In this document: positions 24,120-32,584 of the stretch, one piece after another
Position numbering within the stretch: position 1 is the first letter of the stretch
Layout of the letters: every line of letters begins with the position of its first letter
NCBI GenBank assembly: GCA_014904985.1
Contig: MU128942.1
Location: 277,255-341,254 of the forward strand
Direction: 5' to 3'
DNA: 64,000 nucleotides
DNA from: Hydnum rufescens UP504
Taxonomy: Eukaryota; Basidiomycota; Agaricomycetes; Cantharellales; Hydnaceae
Notes under the pieces: generated by a model
The model's database searches: none
Told to the model about the DNA's origin: nothing
What the model saw: the letters and a program-made list of their open reading frames with translations, nothing else
Program-made: the position numbers and the translations under genes

Positions 24120-25432
24120 CTCTGGAAGTGCCCCAATTGGGGGGGGGTATGTCAGTGAAACTTGAAGATATTATGGAAACTCTCACACTGGAGTCATGAA
24201 TCTGAAATTTTGGGGAATGTTATGAATGTATTTGGAGGACCTAAGGGTAAATCTTCAGGGCCATTGCATGGATGGAAGGCTCTGGGGAGGAAATTATTAT
24301 TTAGGGGGGAGTGCTGTGGAATAGTGCCTAGATGGAGTCCAATCAGGCTGATATTTGGTATGTATACTCCCCATATATGTATTAAACTATTGGCATTATA
24401 TTAGAGCAACCTCTGCTCTACATCTTATATAATTGACTTTTGATCTTCCTCCCCCTCCCCCTGAATTTCAACCACTTCCACACATCCAATGTATTTCATT
24501 TTTGGATATAGTCAGTGTTATAATATTCTAAGCCTATTCCACTTAGTTTGGTCCTAATGTGGAGTGTTCTACATTTATGGTAGGCTTTTGTTCCCTTTTT
24601 GCCTGAAAAGGGAGTTCAATGCCTAGAAGTAAACACAATAAGCTGATTCTTGGCACATATTTATTGGATTACATGGTCATACTCCATGTAAAATTTCAAG
24701 TCCATATCTTGTCTGTAGGGGGAGTAAATCAATTTTCAAGGTTGAAACCTATTTGCCTCATATCTCTGTACCTACTGCATGGATTTGGCTGAAAATTGAA
24801 TATATTCTTCACCTGAGCTGTTATAATCACATGCCAAGTTTCAGAATAGTCTGCTCATTGGGTATTTTTTGGCAATTTTCACAGCCTCTGGTATCCATTG
24901 TCCAGTTCCCTACCTTAAAGTGGGTGGATTGGGATAATTTTTGGCACATAATTAGTACATTATATTATCATACTCTGTGCAAATTTTCAAGTTCCCAGGT
25001 ATTCTGTAAGGGGAGGAAATTAATTTTCAGTGTCCAAACTTGTTTTTCTCATATCTCAATACCTACTGATTGGAATTGGCTGAAATTCTAATATGTTCTT
25101 CACCCTAATAGTCCCCAATCATATGCCAAATTTCAGAATGAACCGCCCAGTGGTTTGGATCCGGCAAGTTCCACAATTTCCAGTATTCATTTTACTGCCC
25201 CCATCTCTCCAGGCACTAGCCACTTGCTCTGGGCCTGGTTTCTTCACTCAGCCAGGGTCCTTAGGGGTCCCTCCACCCATCCCAGGCACCTCCCCCTGGT
25301 CCTGGGCCTCCATTGGGCTGGATGGCTAAATATTATTTGGTTGTACTTCATCCAATTTCCACATTTAGGCTTTTTTTAAAATAAGAAACACTTTATTATG
25401 TAACTGGATATCCAAAGTTATTATGGGATATT
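24120..25432. other. Gene-free AT-rich region with a direct duplication
   Basis: No gene is recognisable. Two related segments, about 24640-24862 and 24932-25152 (offset about 290 bp), share TTGGCACATA, ATTTTCAAGT, a CTCATATCTC...ACCTACTG block, GGCTGAAA, TATGTTCTTCACC and CATATGCCAA. They are a diverged direct duplication. Confidence 0.55.
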
Positions 25433-26089
25433 ACCTAATGCACCCTTTCCTTGACTAGAAATGTCTAGACATGACTAGACATGACTAGACATGCCTAGAC
25501 ATCTCTAGTAGACAGACATGCACAGGAGCAACTATTGATTTAGACAGCATTAGACTCCATGAGACACCTAATGATGTTGTCCAAGCAGTTGCCTTTGTTT
25601 TGATTTGGACACTAGTAGACACACATCTGCAATGGTCCCACAATTATTGATCTAGACACCATTAGACATCTCTTAGTACTGCAACCTGAGCAAGTGCCTT
25701 TATGTCAAAATGTTTGATTTAGACACCATTAGACACCACCTAATGATGTCACCTGAGCAGGGGCCCTTATGTCAAAATGTTTGATTTAGACATTACTGTG
25801 CACACATCCACAAGAGTACCACAAGTGTTGAATTAGACACCATTAGACACCATCTAATGATCTCCCCCTGAGCAGATAGATGCCTTTGTTCTAATTTAGA
25901 CACTAGTAGACATGCATCCACAATAGCACAGCAGTGCGGTGCAAGGCACAAGTGCTGCATATGCCGACTAGTGAAGGAGGGAGTGGAGACAGCCGAAGCT
26001 TGCTTCCGCCGCTTCTTCGACTCTCGTCTCTGCTCTTGCGGCCTGGAGCCAGGGGGTGACACATCCATCTCTTCTTTTGAAGTCTGTGT

Positions 26090-27560
26090 GCTGCTGGCTG
26101 GTTTGTTCTAGCTCTTGGCAACCTTCTCCTGGGATTGACTGGCCATCCCATCCTGATGAGCTGGAGCAGAAGTTTTCATGTCGGGTTAGTGAGTTTTATT
26201 CACCTTTCCATTTGTGCTCTCGGAGTGGTGGTTTTTGTGTTAGCCAGGTGATTTGGCCAGGCTCTCTGTTGCATCCTGGGGCAATATGCTCGGTCTGTGC
26301 TTGTCAGGGCCACGCTGCGACGAGAGCACCAAACAACTATAAACATGGATAAGTCCGACTAGGTCCGGCGTAAGTCCGGCTTAGTCCGAAGGAATCCGGG
26401 CAAGGCTGAGATAAAGAGAACGGAGGAAGATAGAAGAGAGTTCCAGCAGCCCGGAAGGGTCTAGGCGGAAAGGAGCACAACGGTCCTTAAGCTCATGGAG
26501 TTAGCTGGAACACACTCGGAACTGTAGTCCGGAGTAACAGCGGAAATCCTGAGATTATGTAATACGAATACGGAATACATGAAGGCTGACCTGTAGTCCG
26601 GAGTAACAGCGGAAATCCTGAGAGACCAAAGCTGGGGTCTCTGGACTTCGCTCTCGGACTACTTATACATGATGACTATACTACGGGGGAGTGATCGCTA
26701 AACTGGAGGTGGTTACAAGGGGGACAGGAACAGGAACAGGAACAGGAACTCGGCCAGGGGGTGAACCGGAAGCAATGGGAAATGAAAGGGAAATGAAAAG
26801 GAAATGAAATCAAGATAGGGTTGGACCGGAGTCAAACCGGAATCAAGCCGGAAGCAAAGTGGACTTGGGCGAGGGAAATAAGTGGAGAACCGGACTGGAG
26901 GTGGGCAGACGAGGACCGGAGTAGACCGGAGTAGACCGGAGTTGGGGGCGAACCCTGACAGTGCTTGTCTGTCAACTAAGTGGCCTTAACTCATTCCCTC
27001 TTGATGAGCAAGAGTGGAAGATTCCCATGTTGGCCAGGTGGCTTAGTGGGTCTTGTTTTACTTCCCATGTGTGCCCTCAGGAGTCAAAGGTTTTTGTGTT
27101 GGCCAAGTGGCTTAGTGAGTTTGTTTGTTTTCTCTCGTACTCTGCGGGGGGGCATAGTTGGGCTGTGCTGGTCTGTCGACTAAGCAGCTCTTATGTCATT
27201 CCCTCTTGGCGAGGGGGAGTGGGTTTTTATGTCAGCCAGGTGGCTTGGCGAGTTTGTTTTATTTCTGCTGTACCCTGTGGGGGCGCATACCTGGGCTGTG
27301 CTGGTCTGTCAACTAAGCAGCTCTTATGTCTTTCCCTCTTAGTGGGGGGTGTGGATTTCGTGTTGGCCAAGTGGCTTAGTGAGTGTGTGTTATTTTCTGC
27401 TGTACCCTGTGGGGGCATAGTTGGGCTGTGCTAGTCTGTTGACTAAGCAGCTCCTAGTTTGCTCCTTGGTGAAGGGGAGTGGGTTCTTGTGTTGGCCAGG
27501 TGGCTTAGCAAGCTTTGGCCTTTCCATTTGTGCTAGTGGGAAGCATGGAGTTCAAGTGAA
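26090..27560 (+). repeat. About 131-bp minisatellite inside unit 1
   Basis: GGGCTGTGCTGGTCTGTC followed by RACTAAGCAGC recurs at 27160, 27293 and 27423. More diverged units run from about 26090 to 27560, each with a GGCCARGTGGCTTAG block. A unit boundary near 26295 is split by the solo LTR. Confidence 0.7.
26302..26960 (-). repeat. Solo LTR of chromovirus family A with 5-bp duplication
   Basis: 659 bp bounded by TGTCAGGG and CCCTGACA, flanked by GTGCT on both sides (26297-26301 and 26961-26965). It has no internal region. This copy keeps CpG throughout (for example TCCGGCG and GCGACG) and serves as the reference for decay in the other two LTRs. TATA at 26667-26662 (minus) and start motif at 26633-26623 are intact. 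Confidence 0.92.
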
Positions 27561-27875
27561 GTTTTGCGTGGCCCACGGCTTTTTATCTTATTAGGTAGCT
27601 TGGCAATTCTGCTTGCAGTGGTGGCTTAAATGGTTCAATCTTATATTGGTCATGCTGACAATCAGTCTCTGGCTGTTGGGGGTGATAGCCGGGGCGTGTT
27701 CCCCCTGCTCCCGTCCCGACTATGGCTTGCGCCTTCATCTGATTGTGGGTGCACAGTCGGGCTGGGTGCCGGGTGCTCACATGCCAAATTGCCTTTGGCA
27801 ATTTCCACACTCCCGCACCAGTGGAGACTCAGCATGTTGGATTAAGTAAGAATGTCATAGCGACGACATCACTAG

Positions 27876-28239
27876 TACAGCGGTGCGGTGCGAGGCACGA
27901 GTGCTGCATACGCCAACTAGTGAAGGAGGGAGTGGAGACAGCCGAAGCTTGCTTCCACCACTTCTTCGACTCTCATCTCTGCTCTTGCGGCCTGGAGCCA
28001 GGGGGTGACACATCCATCCCTTCTTTTGCCCTCCCTCCCACCCAGCTTGCTAATAATGGTCTCCATTGGTGCTAAATCGTGAGTCCCGCCCACCCATCCC
28101 GATCCCACCCGCCCACACAGTCGGGCCGGGTGCCAGGTGCTCACATGCCAAATTTCCTTTGGCAATTTCCACACTCCCACACCAGTGGAGACTCAGCATG
28201 TTGGATTAAGTAAGAATGTCATAGCGATGACATCACTAG
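27876..28239 (+). mobile_element. A-M-B repeat unit 2 (short, internally deleted copy)
   Basis: Directly abuts unit 1 head to tail. It has the same A start (ACAGCGGTGCGGTGCG) and the same B end (GACATCACTAG), with only about 90 bp of different sequence between them (28027-28118). The two A segments and the two B segments are each over 90 percent alike by eye. Confidence 0.6.
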
Positions 28240-28626
28240 TACCATTATTATTGGATTATTATTGGATCTAGACAACATTAGACACCTATTAGTACTGCCA
28301 CCAGAGGTCTTGGGCTCAAAATGTTGATTTAGACACCAGTAGACACACAGTAAGGATGATAGACACCTCTAAGGCTCCAGAAAATATCTTATTAGACATG
28401 CCTAAATTCGACCTGTAACACTCTCCAGCCAGTGAACAAACCCTCCTGGGTGGTGCCTGTGGCAGGCTATTTTAGACATGTCTATATAGTGAACTTGGAA
28501 AAAAAATTCCCCAAAAATACCCCTCAGGCATGTCTTAGACATGCCTATACTCAGAACACCTCTTAGGTGGTTTGCAGATGCAAACTCAAACCACCTGAGA
28601 GGTACTATTTTGAGGGTGCATTAGGT

Positions 28627-28780
28627 GAAAATAAGCCCTAGCAACCCAGATTTTTCAAGCACAAAACCAAGAACAACCCCAGAAAACTCATTATATTAGA
28701 CCTACTTAGGTAAGATATACCTATAGAGAACATCCTACCTAAGTAGGTACCAAAACTTGACTGCCTCCAGGTGTTTTTGA
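28627..28780 (+). repeat. Dispersed repeat R, copy 2 (terminal fragment) with palindrome
   Basis: Matches the reverse complement of 37944-38090: AAAATAAGCCCTAGCAA, TTTTTCAAGCACAAAAC, then a stem of 13-bp perfect arms ACCTACTTAGGTA (28700-28712) and TACCTAAGTAGGT (28736-28748) with a 23-nt loop, then AAACTTGACTGCCT. Each arm is itself an ACCTA-NN-TAGGT near-palindrome. Homology ends near 28775, which is probably the element terminus. Confidence 0.75.
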
Positions 28781-28946
28781 AACAACCACCAATTACTGTT
28801 TTACTCATCTCTTGTTTGTTTCATCACCTGTGAACATACTCACCATAGCCAGATACTAGGACAAATGTCAGAGCTGTAATACCTCATAAAAGCAAGCATC
28901 TTTCATTTCACAAAAGGAAAGATAAAATGAAATATTGGACACTGTT
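28781..28946. other. Short spacer
   Basis: Between repeat R copy 2 and the proteasome pseudogene stop. It may include the 3' UTR of that gene. Confidence 0.4.
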
Positions 28947-29893
28947 TCAGCTTGCCATCTTCTCAATCCCATGCTCAGCCAACAATGCATCAATTTCCTC
29001 TGGCTTGTATATCTTTGCAAGCAGTTGTTTCATCATTGGACCAAGCATGGGAATCAAGAATTCCACTGAACAGCAAGAACATAATGCAAATGTTAGACAA
29101 AGGATATCATATCTTGGGCAACAAAGTGCATACATTTCCCACTGCTGAGTGTGGTGGAATCCATGGTCTTGTTCATAATCTTTATCATCAGAGTGATAGC
29201 TTCTTCTGTGGACAAGCCATCCTTGCATTCCTGCTTAAGACATTGTGCCGTGTCATTGTTCACACTGATGCACATCACTGTCCGCCCGCTGTAATTCCCT
29301 GATAGATCCGAGGAGTGCAGCTGGAATTAGTAGTGTGGATCGTAGCCTGCATATAAGAGTGACAAGCCGAATGGACGAAGACCTAGTGGTGGGGGAAGGG
29401 ATGTGCAAAGCAAAGTGAGAAGGCGGAATTGGTATGGAAGTGGGCATGAACGACTGACCCCCATATTGAGTGTAGCCCTGCTTCAAATCGCACAACCGTT
29501 GGGCAAGCTGTTCTACAGGGATATCTTCATTGAACGAGAAAAGATGCCTGTGAGCAGCTAGTTGTGCGTAATTGACGAGAGAGTTGGCATCTGCAGCAAG
29601 ACCTGCCACGCGGCCACAACGTCACTGGGCGGGGAACGGGGTTTCAGTGGACCTGGATATATGACGAAAAAGCGCTTGGCCTACTCCACTACTGCCATAT
29701 CCACCTGCTTTGGCAATGGAAAGATCCAACAATTTCCCGGTAACTTTCTTTTCTACTCCCAGAACAATGCCGTTCTTTTCTAGGACACCTATTATGGCTC
29801 CCGCATGTGAGATTGCCTCCATGGCATACTCAACTTGGGGGTCACGAATCAATTGTAATTTGTGAGAAATTCACCTATAGGACCGTGGTGCAT
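28947..29893 (-). pseudogene. 20S proteasome alpha subunit, alpha3/PSMA4-like, pseudogene
   Basis: Minus-strand exons joined over GT-AG introns give the alpha-subunit signature [12 protein letters not shown], the EKKVTxKLLDLS block, VAGLAADANSLVNY, PVEQLAQRLCDLKQGYTQYGG, then GLRPFGLSLLYAGYDPHY, KTMDSTTL, and the C-terminus KIYKPEEIDALLAEHGI. These match the alpha3 (yeast Pre9, human PSMA4) type. Introns: about 29875-29835, one near 29650, about 29465-29385 and about 29125-29060. Lesions: the N-terminal gate residues of a normal alpha subunit are missing (a short MHHGPI exon is the only candidate), about six residues are lost around 29650, there is a one-base deletion near 29611, and a TAA sits in the YxFQL segment. 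It is a decayed extra copy, because the essential gene must exist elsewhere. Confidence 0.8.
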
Positions 29894-30071
29894 ACTCTCC
29901 TGGCGGGGATGTAAGATGCGTTAATACGAGAATGCATGCTCGCCAGACTCGCTGAAGATCATATATGTGCCTTCTGACGAGAAGACTGCCGGACGGCCGA
30001 CGCGTAAAGACTTCATTCAGTCAAATTGTAACAATTCGTGTTCGAGGGTTCTTACTATCGTAACCTCTGGT

Positions 30072-31474
30072 CTAGGTCCATACAAAGCTAGAGACTTTCT
30101 CCGAGCCCACTCCATCATAGCGCGCGAGGAGTTTGAGATCCGCACCCCCATCGACGCGCTCGAACACCGCGATGCCTCCACCTGCAAGCCCGCCGCAGCA
30201 ACGTACTGGCCATGCTCGCCTCCGAGGCTCACGCCCCGGAGTTGCTGTAAGCCTGTGTGGACGTGTCTGACGAGATGCAGCTTGGGTTCGAGTGCGAAGA
30301 TGGCGATGGTGTCCCCAAGCGGGTCAGTCTGCGCGGGGAGAGGCGAGACGTTGCGATTAGACCCATAGAGGTAGGGCGTTGGGTAATGTATCGAGGGTGG
30401 GGAGACGAAGAGTTCTGCTGCGTTGTAGAGACTGCCGGGAGGGACGGTTGGTGGGAGAGTAGAAATATTCGCGAGGAGCTCTTGAGGCTCCGTGTCGTCG
30501 AGGGGTGGGATCACTTGTTCGGTCACGGTGTTGCCCATTTCGTGAATAGTGTACAATTTGCCCTCTGTCAAGAGAAAAGTAAGGCAACGATCAGCAGTGT
30601 CGGGCTGAGGACCCGTGATTTTTGCACGGGCACACTTACTGAGTGGGACTATGTGACGAGGACCAGATCCCAGAGGCTGCTGAATGAATCCCTTCACAGT
30701 CCACTTTCCGTCATCTTTCTGAAGCGCCACACTTTGTCGGCCCCAAGGTCGGGGATGAAAACTTCGTCGCCATATTGCACGGCCTATGTGTACATATTTA
30801 ATGTGGGGGGAGGGGGGCTTTTTAGTGTACGAGGGCGAGGAGGGGAACAAAATACCTCGTGAGGATGCGATGAGGCCTGACGTGCTCGATTAGGGCCAGA
30901 ACCATTAAATGTGACCAAATTACCGGTCGACACGAAATAGGCTTGGTCCTCCCCCAGAATGTGCGACGCGACATTTCCGCTAGAATACTACATATATCAT
31001 CATAGGATGGATCAAGATGGTGGCGCGCAAAAATAAAAAGAAAAAACGCGTCAGTATCTCATCGGACGCGAAAAGAGAACGACGTACGTTAGGGGCAATG
31101 ACTTCCTTTCCATCGTTCACTATTGCCAAGTGAGGTGGGGAATTTCCAAAGGAGGGTGTTTGGTCAATCTGCCTGACAAGGCCGCCCGAATCGATGATGA
31201 AGGACGCGATCGAGCCAGGCTCTGTTGCAAGTTCAACTGTCGAACTAGAATGTAACACAAACTTTTGATACCCGTGGTCTTCGCGGAGATGAAAAAAAAA
31301 TGCTCACAAGAGTAACGAACAATTTTTAGGATGCAGGGAGATCCAGGTGGAACTCTGGCCAGGACTCTGGCCGACAAGGGACAAGGTGGACAAAGGCCCG
31401 TTTGGAACAAAGCTATAGGTGTTAATGAACGCTGTATATGTCCCGCCAAGAAGGGTAATGGGATTATTCCACAT
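30072..31474 (-). CDS. YbhE-like seven-bladed beta-propeller lactonase (two frameshifts)
   Basis: Five minus-strand exons with GT-AG introns: 31308-31474, 31088-31244, 30856-30987, 30640-30783, 30072-30564. The product matches the lactonase/6-phosphogluconolactonase and carboxy-cis,cis-muconate cyclase-like family of fungi: LLGGTYTAFINTY at the start, STWISLHPKN, HLAIVNDGKEVIAPN, SSHPHEAVQYG, IPDLGADKVW, FIQQPLGSGPRHI, LYTIHEMGNTV, PYLYGSNRN, DPLGDTIAIF and a C-terminal GGGIAVFERVDGG. Such proteins hydrolyse cyclic esters; the substrate is unknown. One base appears missing near 30726 and another near 30190. Splicing is otherwise clean and CpG is high, so these may be consensus errors in a functional gene. 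Reclassify as a pseudogene if the deletions are real. Confidence 0.75.
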
Positions 31475-31839
31475 AGTGGTGACTTTTCATGAGCTCAAGA
31501 GTGATCTTGCTTTCCAACCGTATATATAAGATTCAGAAGGAAGGCATCAAATGAGGTTGAACTCGGATGTGTAAAATTGGGACAAACCCAACGGGTAAAC
31601 AAATGGATGCTTCAAGAAGTACGTAATTGTCTCCGTGACAGAGTTCACGGCAAAGTAGCTCCCTAGAGGGGGCAGTTGAAGCTGCCACTGAGCTTGCTTG
31701 GCTAATTCAAGACTTCACCAGTGCTAAATCACATGCACATAAAGCGTAAGTAGAGCATGAGTGCAGATTTTCAACAAAAGTTTCCAAAGGGTATGGATGA
31801 CATTAGCATCCCCATTGCTTCTGAGCCTCCGAAGCAATT

Positions 31840-32460
31840 TCAGAAGACATGCGGCTGAGGTTTAGATGGAAAGCCCGTCTGTAGTAGATTCCATGGAGAC
31901 AACACAACCTCATCCAAGTTCCCAGGGATCCCAATCACCATAAGTACCCATAGAGAAGTTGTCAGGATTCTCACAATACTGTATTCGATTTTGTCTTTCA
32001 TCCGAGCCATTTCTATACTGCCCTGGATCGGAATTTCCACAGATGGGGCAGAATCACCATCCATCGGTTGCTCGATTAGAGGAAAGAGCGTAGCCCAGCC
32101 ACCAGTCTACAACCCAGGTAACTGCAGCCTTGATAATATTACGGCGGACCCAGCTCTTGCTCGCTGTGAAGGCCATGGCAACGACAGCGCAAAGGCAGAT
32201 ATCAAATTTGAAGAGAAGGCCACAGCGATAGAAAGGATAGATTCTGAGTCTAATGACACACCTGGATTTCTGTCGACATTGATCTGAAAACTGGCCGTAC
32301 TTGCCCAGATTTGAAGGCCGTTACAGCCCGTTGGGCCACCAAGGCGACGAATAACGTCAGCAACTTCCCAATGACCGTGGGCTATGACTGACCACCCGTT
32401 TCTGAAAGAGGAATACGTTTCGTACATAGTACCTGGCAAATTTCGATGGAACACCCTCAA
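31840..32460 (-). CDS. Unrecognised gene, possibly two exons
   Basis: A 117-codon ORF starts at ATG 32460. A possible intron (GTGTGT near 32276 to CTGCAG near 32117) would join it to a second open stretch ending at 31840 with one hydrophobic segment (ILTTSLWVLMVIGI). The segment shares the CpG-rich composition of the island and is divergent from the NLR gene. No motif is recognised and the exon model is tentative. Confidence 0.35.
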
Positions 32461-32584
32461 GCGCCAGGGACTTCTGCCTCGTGCATGCGTGGTCGCAAAT
32501 TAATTTCCGCCTCGTGGCTATTCAATTCGTAGTCAATCCTAATCGTCTGGGAAATCCGTCCGTTGGAGCGCTCTCTCGCACACC
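32461..32584. promoter_or_regulatory. Divergent intergenic promoter region
   Basis: 124 bp between the start codons of the minus-strand unknown gene and the NLR gene. CpG-rich, with no clear TATA box. It would have to serve both genes. Confidence 0.4.

Larger units (their letters stand above)
25927..27875 (+). mobile_element. A-M-B repeat unit 1 (long copy)
   Basis: Starts CACAGCAGTGCGGTGC and ends CATCACTAG. Segment A (about 155 bp) and segment B (about 120 bp, ACATGCCAAATTGCC to CATCACTAG) recur in the adjacent unit 2. Between them lie a 131-bp minisatellite and a solo LTR of family A. It is inserted in the TAGACA-rich element, where the target reads CAATAG then TACCATTATT. A TAG on each side could be a 3-bp duplication. 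There is no coding potential, and CpG content is high, so it looks young. Class unknown. Confidence 0.5.
25433..28626. mobile_element. Non-autonomous TIR element with TAGACA subterminal repeats
   Basis: 14-bp inverted ends ACCTAATGCACCCT (25433-25446) and AGGGTGCATTAGGT (28613-28626). Both flanking segments (25447-25926 and 28240-28612) are filled with TAGACA/TAGACATG motifs, some as the palindrome TAGACATGTCTA. A hairpin AGGTGGTTTG...CAAACCACCT is at 28565-28597. No transposase is present. I did not find a target duplication. The interior is interrupted by the tandem unit at 25927-28239. Confidence 0.5.
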
